A DNA stretch of 32,143 nucleotides from Verrucomicrobiota bacterium (GTDB lineage Bacteria; Verrucomicrobiota; Verrucomicrobiia; Opitutales; UBA2995). Positions 8,340 to 16,901 of this stretch are shown piece by piece. Under the pieces are notes generated by a model. The model did not search any database, was not told where the DNA came from, and worked only from the letters and a program-made list of their open reading frames with translations. Every line of letters begins with the position of its first letter. The first letter of the stretch is position 1. Made by a program: the position numbers and the translations under genes. Where the stretch lies: NCBI GenBank assembly GCA_027622555.1, contig JAQBYJ010000067.1:1-32143 (forward strand), given 5' to 3'.

Positions 8340-10967
8340 ATGAAGACAGTATTTCGATGCTCCAAACGAGCTTTGTTTGGATTACTGACCGTGGCATTGC
8401 CGCTCGCCCTGGTGGCGCAAGAAGATAGCGAAGACGTTTACGAACTCAGTCCTTTTACCATTGATGAAGAGGAGAACGTAGGCTACCTCGCTATTTCTAC
8501 GCTTGCGGGAACAAGGCTGAATACCCCATTGCGGGATGTTGGAGCTGCTATTTCCGTTCTTACCGAAGAATTGTTTGAGGATACGGGTGCGGTCGATGCC
8601 TCTACCATTCTTTCCTATGCCACAAGCTCTGAGGTTGGAGGCGTGCAAGGTAACTTTGCTGGTAGTTCCGTTAACTCAGCACGAGCGGATTTCACCAACC
8701 AGAGAATTGAACCCCAAAGCAACCAACGTGTCCGCGGACTGGCGTCCGCCTCTTTAACCAGAAACTTTTTTCTGACGGACATTCCTTTCGACACCTACAA
8801 TTCTACGCGAGTCACTATAAACCGGGGACCGAACTCATTGCTGTTTGGCATCGGGAGTCCCGGGGGTGTTATCAACAATGGTATTCAAGGGGCAATGCTG
8901 GGTAGCAACTTCGGTGAATTCAGCATTCGTGTTGGAGAAAATAGCAGTCATCGTGAGTCTTTTGACTATAATCAGGAACTTATTGATGGGCGTCTGTCAG
9001 TAAGGCTCTCGGGATTGTACGACGACACTCAATACCAGCAACGACCGGCATTCGAAATCGATAAACGAATCTCGGTCGCTCTTCAGGCAGTTTTATTCAA
9101 AAATGAAAACTCTGACATTTTGGGTCAGATGACCTTGCGAGGTAACTTCGAATCGGGGTCCATTCATGGGACTCCGCCGATTGTAATTCCGCCGAGTGAT
9201 GGAGGCTTGTCGGATTGGTTTAATCCTCCGGATTCTTCACTTCCTAACTACACGGGTCTCTCCTTGCCGGGTTGGGTGACAGATGGCAGTTTTATACGAA
9301 AAATTACCCTCGATGACCGCAATGTCTACTTCAATAGAAATAATGTGCCGGGGAGCGTTATTGAACCTGGATTTGTGCAAAATTTTATTGTTTTTAGGGA
9401 GCCGGACTCCCAAGAAACAGGCATGGGTTTGGCGGACTCCAGCATTGATGGGATGATGTTCAACATGAAGTTTAACCTTGCAAAAACTGGACCCAATGTT
9501 GGGAGACCTCAATTCGATATGTTCAGAACAGCCAGCTTTAACTCTGGCAATTTTACTCCCGGATTTGCCGTGCCATCGATTCAGGACAGGAATGTTTTCG
9601 ATAATGAAAACAACTTGATCACCGGTAAAACGAATTCGATATCTCATGACTTTGACGCTACCAACCTGGTTCTGGAGCAGTTGTTTTTAAATGGAGAGGC
9701 AGGTGTCGAATTTGCCTATGATAAGCAGCACTATGACAGGTGGTGGCAACTTCCCTTCAGTCAAGGTATGAACGGCGGAGGCACCGGTAATTATGACGTC
9801 GCCATTGATATCAGTGAATATCTTGGAAACGGTGAGCCCAATCCGAATCTGGGGAGGCCCTATATCCTTGATGCCCCCTATGGTGCCTACAATACTAGTC
9901 AAACAGACCGTGAGGCCTATCGTGCGACCGGCTTTTACTCGATCGATTTCGCCGAAAAGACCGACAATCTGGGTTGGCTCGGTAAGCATATTTTCACCGC
10001 ACTTTACAATAAACAAACCATTGATGATTTGAGTAGAAATTACGGGAGTTCTTGGGTAAATGATAGAACGGATGTACGGACCAATCACGAGAATGCCGGA
10101 ATCAATACTTTTTTCACGAATGTCATCGCTATCGCCTATGTAGGGGACTCGCAATTGGGTGCGCAATCCTACTCCGATATTCGAATAGCTGATCACATTT
10201 CAGTTCCCGTATCCAAAGATGGCGATACGCACAAGATAACTTTCTACGACAGAGCAACCGGACTTGTTCAAACCAGCGATAGTTTCAGTGTCCGGCAAAC
10301 CTTGAATGGTGGAAACATCGAACGGCAAGAAGTCGAATCTGAAGTTTTCAGTTGGCAAAGTTATTTTTTAGGCGGGCATTTGGTGGGGCTTGCAGGTTGG
10401 AGAACCGATAAATCGACCATTTTCGAGCGGGCAGGTAATGTTCGCTTGCCCAGCGGCATATGGGATGAGGGTAATCTCGTTCTAAAAGATGATCCCTCGT
10501 TTGAAACGAGCGGCGACACTTTCACTTGGAGCGTAGTAGGTCACCTTCCTTTCGAATTACCCGGCGGTACAGATCTGAGTGTTCATTATGGAGAATCAGA
10601 AAATTTTGAGCCGGTTGGAGTTCAACGGAACAGCTTTGGTGAGGTTTTGCCTCCTCCCAGTGGAATAACCAAAGAGTATGGATTTACTGTAGGAATGTTA
10701 GACGACAAACTTTCCATGCGGTTTAATTGGTTCGAAACGGATAGTGCGGGAGCTAATGCGAATATGCCGCGTATAAACCTCGTCAGTACTCATGGAGCTT
10801 CTTTATTTAGTCGATTTATTAACGCAGTTAATAGTGGGATGACACTTGATGAAGTTCTCGAGTTCTCCGGTGGTCCTGAAGCCGTTGGTACGTATAGCTC
10901 TTTGCAAGAACTATTTGACGATTTAAACTTGTTATTCCCCGTTGCTTGCTTCGGGGTCGGTGACTGA
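8340..10967 (+). pseudogene. TonB-dependent receptor, 3' end lost at IS200 element
   Basis: The 875 residues begin with a signal peptide (about 1-26, ending LALVAQ), then the Opitutae-type entry YELSPFTID and a plug domain (about 48-185) with TLAGTRLNTPLRDVGAAI, NRGPNSLLFG and GSPGGVINN. Beta-barrel sequence follows to about residue 865. Such receptors import oligosaccharides or siderophores across the outer membrane with TonB energy. The reading frame runs into the left hairpin of an IS200-type element: the last residues (PVACFGVGD) are encoded by hairpin sequence, and the C-terminal barrel strands and terminal aromatic residue that outer-membrane assembly normally needs are absent. The missing 3' part is not found beyond the element. 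The product is therefore probably non-functional. It has its own upstream region with a palindrome at 8149-8178. Confidence 0.85.
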
Positions 10968-11495
10968 AGGGAAAGTTTGAAAACCGCAGGTTTTCATGAA
11001 AAGAGTGTTTTGTGGATTCGACGAAACGAGTGAACAAAGCGAGTCATTGCGCCTGGCAGATTCATTATCATTTGGTGATGCCCGTAAAATATCGCAAGGC
11101 CTTGATTGATGAACGAGTGGAACGCGTTATGAAGGAGACAGCCGAGGGCATAGGGGAACGCTATGAAATCGAAATGGAGGCATTGGGTATGGATAAAGAT
11201 CACGTGCATTTGTTATGCGGTGCTCATCCGAAGATAGCACCGGGAAGTATAGTGAGAAAATTTAAAAGTATCTTGGCTCGGGAATTGTTTGGAAGAGAGA
11301 AGTGGTTAAAGCAGGAACTGTGGGGAGGCAGCTTTTGGAGTTCAGGTTATTACGTTGGGACGGTGGGCGAAAAAGGGAATTGGACTTCGGTTGAGACCTA
11401 CGTTTTGGAACAAGGCAAACCGAAAGAGGAATTGCGTCAGCTAAGATTATGGTAAGAATGTTTCTGTTTCAGATACCCCGATGCTTGCTTCGGGG
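10937..11495 (+). mobile_element. IS200/IS605-type element with matching end hairpins
   Basis: A Y1 transposase gene lies between two nearly identical 20-nt hairpins in direct orientation: CCCCGTTGCTTGCTTCGGGG (10937-10956) and CCCCGATGCTTGCTTCGGGG (11476-11495). One base differs. Hairpins at both ends, no inverted terminal repeats and no target duplication are expected for IS200-type elements. A further small hairpin, GAAAACC/GGTTTTC, lies at 10979-10995. The true tips may extend a little past the hairpins. Both neighbouring genes are cut at this element. Confidence 0.75.
11012..11455 (+). CDS. tnpA: IS200-like Y1 (HUH) transposase TnpA
   Basis: The 147-residue protein is a complete IS200/IS605 TnpA. 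The metal-binding HUH pair is H64 and H66 (DHVHLL). The catalytic tyrosine is Y130 with the helping Q134 (TYVLEQ). The family's WQIHYHLVMPVKYRK, FWSSGYYVGTVG and KFKSILARELF segments are all present. The enzyme cuts and joins single-stranded DNA at hairpins by a 5'-phosphotyrosine intermediate, usually during replication. The start is GTG at 11012, because the nearby ATG at 10996 is in another frame. It sits alone between two end hairpins with no TnpB. Nothing suggests inactivation. Confidence 0.9.
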   Translation: MDSTKRVNKASHCAWQIHYHLVMPVKYRKALIDERVERVMKETAEGIGERYEIEMEALGMDKDHVHLLCGAHPKIAPGSIVRKFKSILARELFGREKWLKQELWGGSFWSSGYYVGTVGEKGNWTSVETYVLEQGKPKEELRQLRLW

Positions 11496-11773
11496 AGTTT
11501 CATTGCCACCGACCAATCGCCATCGTTATCCTTGAAACGAACCACAAGTTTATGCCATCCGTCGTCAAGAGCGGCCAGGGTACCGGCTGGAATATCAAAG
11601 CTGATATCAATAGGTGATTCATTCGGCGCTGGCACAGAAATAGCCGTTCCATTTCCGGGTCCTGGGTCGGAATTGAAATAATATTCAGCCTGTTCGATAA
11701 CCGGCTGTGCCGTTGCTAACCCGGCAAAACTGATGAGTGCCAAAAGACACGATAAGCTAGAGTGCGTTTTCAT
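11447..11773 (-). pseudogene. Exported small beta-rich protein, C-terminus cut by IS200 element
   Basis: The 108 residues start with a good signal peptide (MKTHSSLSCLLALISFAGLA, cleavage near ATAQ). They continue as a beta-rich domain (VIEQAEYYFNSDPGPGNGTA, then DDGWHKLVVRFKDNDGDWSVA) of a type common in exported Bacteroidota and Verrucomicrobiota proteins. The last ~17 residues (from LPEASIGV) are encoded by the right-end hairpin and tail of the IS200 element, so the natural C-terminus is lost. It lies 30 bp downstream of the beta-helix gene on the same strand and was probably in one operon with it. Function unknown. Confidence 0.65.
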
Positions 11774-11803
11774 GAGCCGTTATAAGTTACAGATAAACGC
11801 GCA

Positions 11804-12766
11804 TTACTCGGGGAAGGCTTCCGCTTCTACTTCAATCGTTACAGCCGTGAGTCCGGTGGCAGTTCCCGGTGCATTGAAGCGAGTCATTCGGGGGATGCCA
11901 GGAAGGCCTGAAAGCATATACGGATCCGAACCGCCAAAGGCTCCGATGTCAGCTCCGCCGAATCCGGCTCCTATTGCCGGGCTACCTTCCTTCAGTTGGT
12001 AATACCCGTCAGAGGATCCTGATGCCATTAAGACTGTGCCGACCAATTCGCCATTGATATTGCCGTTCCCTGCGGGAAGAAAGCTTCCGCCTATATTCAG
12101 GCAAAAAGTGAAGGAAGGATCAGCATCCCAACTGGCCCCCACGGTTGTTAGGAAGATTGTATTTGTAAAACTGGTATTGGAGGCTGCTCCGCTGATTCCT
12201 CCGGTGACAACGCAGTTCGTAGCGGAAGAATTACCTGCATATAACCGAATGTCCCTGAATACACTGTTAGAAATGGAACTGGTCGCGGCATGCATCGAGA
12301 TATCAGTTGTTCCGAAGGATCGAGTCACAGTTACGGGACCGTTAAAAGTCCAGTTATGTCCGTTATTGAAACACTTATCGATAACAAGTCCGGTGACATC
12401 ATCTTCTGACTCCAAATAGCCGTAGGTCCCTGTAACCGTAGAACCGGAGCTATTTCCATTCGTACTGTCGTTTTTGAATCGCAGGTGAATAAATGAGACA
12501 TGGGTATTTAATCCAGGTATGGCATTGGCTGCATGGAAATAACCCACCCCCACAAAGTGGAGCTGCTTTTATACGTGTAAATCGCCATAAAAATTTGGAG
12601 AACCTGCGATCAGGATGGTATCTCCTGTATTTGCGGCATTGATCGCAGCCTGAACTCCCGTAAACATGGCTACGGAGCCTGCGTTGTTATCCACGGTCAG
12701 CACAGCCGCCGGAATTTGAGGTAATAGCACAAGAAGAGGGGAGATCAGGAAAAGAAATTTATTCAT
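11804..12766 (-). pseudogene. Exported parallel beta-helix protein with in-frame TAA
   Basis: Two ORF pieces (12766-12569 and 12553-11804) lie in the same reading frame and are separated only by TAA at 12571-12569 and a few codons. Read through, they give about 320 residues: a signal peptide (MNKFLFLISPLLVLLPQIPA), a typical beta-helix entry (FTGVQAAINAANTGDTILIAG), then parallel beta-helix repeats rich in N, S, T and G, and a C-terminal SPAIGAGFGGADIGAFGG. Such proteins are often surface-bound or polysaccharide-associated; no catalytic residues can be assigned. The stop falls right after GDLHV, and the next codons (KQLHF) continue the helix pattern, so a single-base nonsense change is the simplest reading. 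GTG at 12553 could restart translation but would lack export. Confidence 0.75.
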
Positions 12767-13062
12767 TGGTTATATGTGTGTAGGTCAAAAGCCACCAGAC
12801 GAAGAGCACGTAGGAAGCTAAATGCAGTTAAGATAAGATTTGTTAAAATCTTTCACAAGTTCATAAGTTGTCAGCTTCCTCTATTTTAAGTTACCAATTT
12901 CCAGAATATTGTATTAATGGAAACCACTAGAGGTATTTAATTGTGAGGATGCAGGCTATCAAGTTTCAATGGTATGGGACGGGTGTAACTATAAGTGCGG
13001 GGAGTATCCGGCCTTTTGGTCGAGCGAACGGCTCAATCCAATTTTCCTTGAATCCGAGATGG

Positions 13063-13138
13063 GTAGGGCAACTGCGTCCTCGCAGTGCCGTGTGTTTCCT
13101 GGACGTTCGGCGGCGGTGCGGGGACGCACCCGCCCTAC
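13063..13138. repeat. REP-like inverted pair (GTAGGGC heads)
   Basis: GTAGGGC at 13063-13069 faces GCCCTAC at 13132-13138. Each head is followed by a GC-rich imperfect hairpin (left: ACTGCGTCCTCGCAGT; right half contains GGTGCGGGGACGCACC). This gives the layout of a BIME, two REP units back to back. The stem sequences differ from those of the other pairs in the window. Confidence 0.6.
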
Positions 13139-13202
13139 CTGTTTGTCTGTGGGAAACCGGAAATCAATTGCATTTATATCGTGACTCCCCGCACTTCAGG
13201 CA

Positions 13203-13454
13203 ATGGGCAAACAAACCGGAGTCGATATCTTGACCTCTGGAATCAGTCGAAGAGCTGAGGACCAGGATTGGCAAACGCTTATACGTCTGGTTCGGGATCA
13301 GCGGTTGAGCTATGACTTCTATCTGCTCAACAACATCGGCCATGGAAACCCCATCGTGCTTAAGCGGGAAACGCTGGCCAAAGTGGATGCTGAAAAGGCA
13401 AATGAAACTCTCAACGTTCAAATCAGTGAGTTACTTCAAACCAAGGAAAAGTAA
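13203..13454 (+). pseudogene. Possible C-terminal gene remnant, 83 codons
   Basis: The frame is open from a stop codon at 13182 to the TAA at 13454, with an ATG at 13203. The translation (ending in EKANETLNVQISELLQTKEK) has a normal composition and reads like the C-terminus of a larger soluble protein: a charged helix, YDFYLLNNIGHGNPIVLKRETL, then an amphipathic tail. There is no signal peptide although its neighbours are exported. I do not recognise the family. The repeat pair directly upstream suggests the 5' part was lost there. It could also be a genuine short gene. Confidence 0.35.
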
Positions 13455-13548
13455 TGGCTTTCTATTTTATAACAGTCTAATTCTATTTTGAAATCAATCT
13501 GGTAATCAGAGTGTTGCTGGCTATGCCGAAACTCTAAACTCAATCATC

Positions 13549-14301
13549 ATGAAATATCCTATTCTTCCCCTATGTGTTTTCTTCTTACTCCTCGGATTAT
13601 CCCTCTCAGCCAACCACCACGAACTGGAACCTGGCTTCAAGGCTCTGTTCAATGGCAAGGATTTGTCCGGCTGGGACGGATTGAGCCAATTCTGGCGAGT
13701 CGAGAATGGTGCTATCGTGGGTCAGACTACTGAGGATAACAAAGCGCCTCACAATACCTTTCTGATATACCGGGGTGGTTCATTCGGGAATTTCGAAATG
13801 CGATTCCAGTATAAGGTGGATGGCCAGAACTCGGGTATGCAATACCGATCCTAAGATGTCGGCGACCATGTCATGAAGGGACTGCAGGCCGATTTTGAAC
13901 CTCGCTGGCATCTGGATAAGAATGATTCAAGTAAACCACCCAGAGACCGTTTCACTGGAATGTTTTTTGAGGAAAAGCACAGGATGTTCATGGGCCAACG
14001 CGGCGAAGTGGTCATCGTGCGTAACAATCCGGAAAATACAAAAAAGCCGCGGATCGAAAAGATAGGCTCTGTCGGTGATCCCGATGAACTGGAAAAAGCC
14101 ATCAAGCGCGATGACTGGAATGACTACACCATCATCGCCAACGGGAACCAGTTCATCCACATGGTGAATGGAGTCGTCCTGAGTATTGGAATCGATGAGG
14201 ATGAGGAGAACTTTAAAGCCTCCGGGTTGATTGGGCTACAATTGCATGCGGGTATACCAATCAAAATCCAGGTGAAGAATGTTCGTATTCGGGAGTTGTA
14301 G
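13549..14301 (+). pseudogene. DUF1080 (3-keto-disaccharide hydrolase type) protein with in-frame TAA
   Basis: Two pieces, 13549-13854 and 13873-14301, are in the same frame, separated by TAA at 13852-13854 and the codons DVGDHV. Read through, they give 250 residues: signal peptide (MKYPILPLCVFFLLLGLSLS), then a complete concanavalin-like DUF1080 domain with FKALFNGKDLSGWDG, WRVENGAIVG, FEMRFQYKV, NSGMQYRS-stop-DVGDH, MKGLQADF, DWNDYTIIANG and GLIGLQLHAGIPIKIQVKNVRIREL. Family members cleave 3-keto-glycosides or bind carbohydrate in the periplasm. The interrupted codon sits where relatives usually have a lysine or similar (SKD), so AAA to TAA is a likely change. Everything else in the domain looks intact, so the mutation may be recent. 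Confidence 0.85.
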
Positions 14302-14337
14302 GTATTACATTCATTCACCAGCCCCACCATTTTAGGA

Positions 14338-16890
14338 ATGAAACGCATGGTTAAAAACATACGCAGGTTATTTGTAGGAGCGAGCTTGCTCGCGAATCAG
14401 TGGACTACGGGATCGCGAGCAAGCTCGCTCCTACATTTTAAATCATCCATCGCGGTATGCGCGCTTTTAGTTTTAGCCAGCCTGGTCCAAGCATCGGACC
14501 GGGATCTGGTCCAGGTTCCTCCTGCGCAGATTGGACTGTCTGAAGATGCCCTCATTGAAATTACCAAATATCTGCAAAGCCAGGTGGATGATGGGGTTGT
14601 TACCGCAGCGGTTGGCATGGTAGCCAGGCATGGGCAGATTGGCTACTTTGAATCTGTTGGAGAGTGCGACACCGGCTCACTGTTTCGCCTTGCCTCCATG
14701 ACGAAGGCGGTGACCTCGGTGGCTGTTATGCAGCTTGTGGAAGAAGGATCGATAAAACTGAAGGATCCTGTTTCGCTTTACTTTCCGAGTTTTGCTTCGC
14801 TCAAAGTACTTGGTGAAGATGGAGTCACGCTCACAGATGTAGCGGCGGAGCCTACGATTCATCATCTACTGACTCATACATCAGGGATCGGTTATGGTTG
14901 GTTTGGAATCCCGCAGGATGCGTTTTATCAAAAAGCAGGGGTGCACGATCTGCTGGTTCCCAATATAGATACTCTGGAAGAGCACACGGATAAACTCTCC
15001 CAATTGCCTCTGGCCTTCCAACCTGGAGAGCAATGGATGTATGGACAGTCCATCGATGTGCTGGGTCGCGTCATCGAGGTCGTGTCAGGCTTAACTCTGC
15101 AGCAATACTTTCACGAACGTATATTCAGACCCTTAAAAATGGAGAATACGCGTTTCTACGTGAATGAGGTGCAGCAGAAACGGTTAGTCCCCCTTTATTC
15201 ACCCGATGAGAATGGAGGATTGGTCAAAGTCGGTAGTGAAATCTTATCAGCTGGTTCTATCAATTATTCAGCTGACTTATCCAACGAAGGCCAGGGCAAG
15301 TTATACGCCGGCGGAAGCGGGTTGGTTGGTTCGACCTTGGACTATATGCGTTTTCTGCAGATGCTTTTAAATAAAGGCAGTCTGGAAGGTGTGAAGATTT
15401 TAGATGAATCAACAGTCGACTTGATGACGCAAAATCACATCGGAGAGTTAAGCGTTCCCTTCCCGGGTCATGGGGACGGCTTTGGTTATGGATTTGGGGT
15501 ATTGACCGAGCGAGGCAAGGCTGACGATTTGGCTTCTGTCGGCACCTATTCCTGGGGAGGGATCTTTAACACGTATTATTGGGTGGATCCGCAGGAAGAA
15601 TTGATCGGCCTGGTAATGACGCAAATATTTCCGAACGCCCATGTAACGATCAGGGAGGATTTCAAGAAACGTGTTTATGGGGCCATCGATGACTCTGGAT
15701 TTGTGCGTCGTTATTGGTACGAACAAGGCGAAGAACATGGTAATCCTTATTTTAACCGGAGACAACTGCGTGTAAATAGCGCCGGAATAGGTGTCCATCC
15801 ACGCCATGCCACAAGAACCGAAACGCAATCCAGTGGAGCGATGCGGATTCTAATCGAAGAAGATCTGCGATCTATCGACGGAGCCAATCTATATTGCGAA
15901 ATCTGGGGAGGTCATCCAGGAACCAGTCATAAACGCGTATCCATTAATGGGAGACAAAAGATTTCGATACCGGAGAATGGAACTGCCTATGATAACTGCA
16001 CGCACCTTTATCCTACGTTCAATTTAGCACCGACCGATTTGGTGAATGGTTACAATACCTTGCAGTTTGCTTGCGATAAGCCCGGGTTGGAGTGGGGGCA
16101 TTTTATAGTCGAAAATGCAGCTTTGGACGTTCGTTTATCCAGGGATCACCCCGACCTCCAGTCTAGAGGTTTAGGGAGTTTTGAGGCGACGGTGTCGGCC
16201 AACACTCAGGGCGAGACCATCCTTTTTGAAATAGAAAGCAATCAATTGGAAGCGGTTTCCGAAGTCGTGTATCAAGCTCGCTACTACGGCTACGATGAAA
16301 ATGGCAATGGTTTCGAAACGGATTGGCATGGCATGACAAAGGAGCGGAAACCATACGGTATGCTTGGGGCAGGTCGTGGTAAAACGCACCGGCTTGAATG
16401 GGATTTATCAATGCTTCCAGCACAGACACAGATAGAAGTTAAAGCGACGGTTTCATTTCAAGATCATCCTAATCTACATTTCCAGGCGGCCAAGGTAGGT
16501 GGCCTCGAGGTTGCGCCACGAGAGAATGTCGAAGTTTCCTTGTTTAGCTCTAAAGATTTACCGAACCCATTCTGGTCCAGGGTCAATCGTAAGAAGGCGT
16601 GTACCATAAATATCGACATTGATCCCTCGGACATCGAACAAGCTGATCTCCATGTGATTTCTTGGACGGGAGGTGCCGGGGAGGTAAAAGAATACTTTCA
16701 GCTAAACGGTCATTTTATTCCTGTGGCGGAAGGCTCCGGGCACGAGGTTGAATACTCTGTGACTTCCATTGATCCTTCCTGGCTGAAAAAAGGGGAGAAC
16801 CGGTTCGAGTTGGTGAGCGATACTGAACACCATGGTATCGAGATCCTATTACCCGGTCCTGCTTTGATGATTCGCAGCCGAAACCGGTAA
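14338..16890 (+). CDS. Exported serine beta-lactamase-family hydrolase with C-terminal extension
   Basis: The 850-residue protein has a beta-lactamase class C/DD-peptidase-like domain at about 60-430. The S-x-x-K motif is S120-M-T-K123, and the second-motif tyrosine is Y235 (MYGQS, where class C enzymes have YxN). HGDGFGYGFG (about 380) occupies the place of the third motif. These enzymes act as esterases or peptidases; resistance to antibiotics is not implied. Residues about 480-850 form additional beta-rich domains without a family I can name. The N-terminus is odd: a REP inverted pair (14373-14435) is translated as about 21 residues between MKRMVKNIRRL and the hydrophobic core SSIAVCALLVLASLVQA. 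No start codon lies between the repeat and that core, so the upstream ATG is needed. It opens a tight plus-strand run; the next start is 12 bp after its stop. Confidence 0.87.
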   Translation: MKRMVKNIRRLFVGASLLANQWTTGSRASSLLHFKSSIAVCALLVLASLVQASDRDLVQVPPAQIGLSEDALIEITKYLQSQVDDGVVTAAVGMVARHGQIGYFESVGECDTGSLFRLASMTKAVTSVAVMQLVEEGSIKLKDPVSLYFPSFASLKVLGEDGVTLTDVAAEPTIHHLLTHTSGIGYGWFGIPQDAFYQKAGVHDLLVPNIDTLEEHTDKLSQLPLAFQPGEQWMYGQSIDVLGRVIEVVSGLTLQQYFHERIFRPLKMENTRFYVNEVQQKRLVPLYSPDENGGLVKVGSEILSAGSINYSADLSNEGQGKLYAGGSGLVGSTLDYMRFLQMLLNKGSLEGVKILDESTVDLMTQNHIGELSVPFPGHGDGFGYGFGVLTERGKADDLASVGTYSWGGIFNTYYWVDPQEELIGLVMTQIFPNAHVTIREDFKKRVYGAIDDSGFVRRYWYEQGEEHGNPYFNRRQLRVNSAGIGVHPRHATRTETQSSGAMRILIEEDLRSIDGANLYCEIWGGHPGTSHKRVSINGRQKISIPENGTAYDNCTHLYPTFNLAPTDLVNGYNTLQFACDKPGLEWGHFIVENAALDVRLSRDHPDLQSRGLGSFEATVSANTQGETILFEIESNQLEAVSEVVYQARYYGYDENGNGFETDWHGMTKERKPYGMLGAGRGKTHRLEWDLSMLPAQTQIEVKATVSFQDHPNLHFQAAKVGGLEVAPRENVEVSLFSSKDLPNPFWSRVNRKKACTINIDIDPSDIEQADLHVISWTGGAGEVKEYFQLNGHFIPVAEGSGHEVEYSVTSIDPSWLKKGENRFELVSDTEHHGIEILLPGPALMIRSRNR
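14373..14435. repeat. REP inverted pair inside a signal-peptide coding region
   Basis: A 23-bp sequence beginning TGTAGGAGCGAGCTTGCT (14373-14395) returns as its perfect reverse complement at 14413-14435, with 17 bp between. Each half is itself a hairpin (GCGAGC/GCTCGC). The head and stem closely resemble well-known REP sequences of Pseudomonas. The 63 bp are a multiple of three and contain no stop in the hydrolase frame. Confidence 0.85.
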
Positions 16891-16901
16891 TCGCACATTG
16901 A

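Larger units (their letters stand above)
12767..13548. other. Long mostly non-coding stretch
   Basis: The first 280 bp (12767-13060) carry the upstream region of the beta-helix gene and no convincing ORF. A REP-like inverted pair fills 13063-13138. Plus-strand ORFs opening at 12943 and 12969 run straight through that pair and are not believed. A gene remnant follows at 13203-13454, and about 95 bp of AT-rich sequence leads to the DUF1080 gene. Confidence 0.5.

Noticed and set aside
9687-10196. Long minus-strand ORF (169 codons) inside the TonB receptor gene
   Set aside because: It is antisense to clear barrel coding sequence; the translation is repetitive Ile/Gly-rich, as expected for an opposite-frame shadow.
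12943-13233. Plus-strand ORFs with Cys/Arg-rich translations
   Set aside because: They are the translation of the REP pair at 13063-13138.
12569-13854. TAA recoding (stop read as an amino acid)
   Set aside because: abiEi, abiEii and vapC in this window end at TAA, so TAA works as a stop here; decay or error is simpler.
14338-15700. Antibiotic-resistance beta-lactamase
   Set aside because: The second motif is YGQ rather than YxN, and the long extra domains and glycan-gene context fit an exported esterase/peptidase-type family member.
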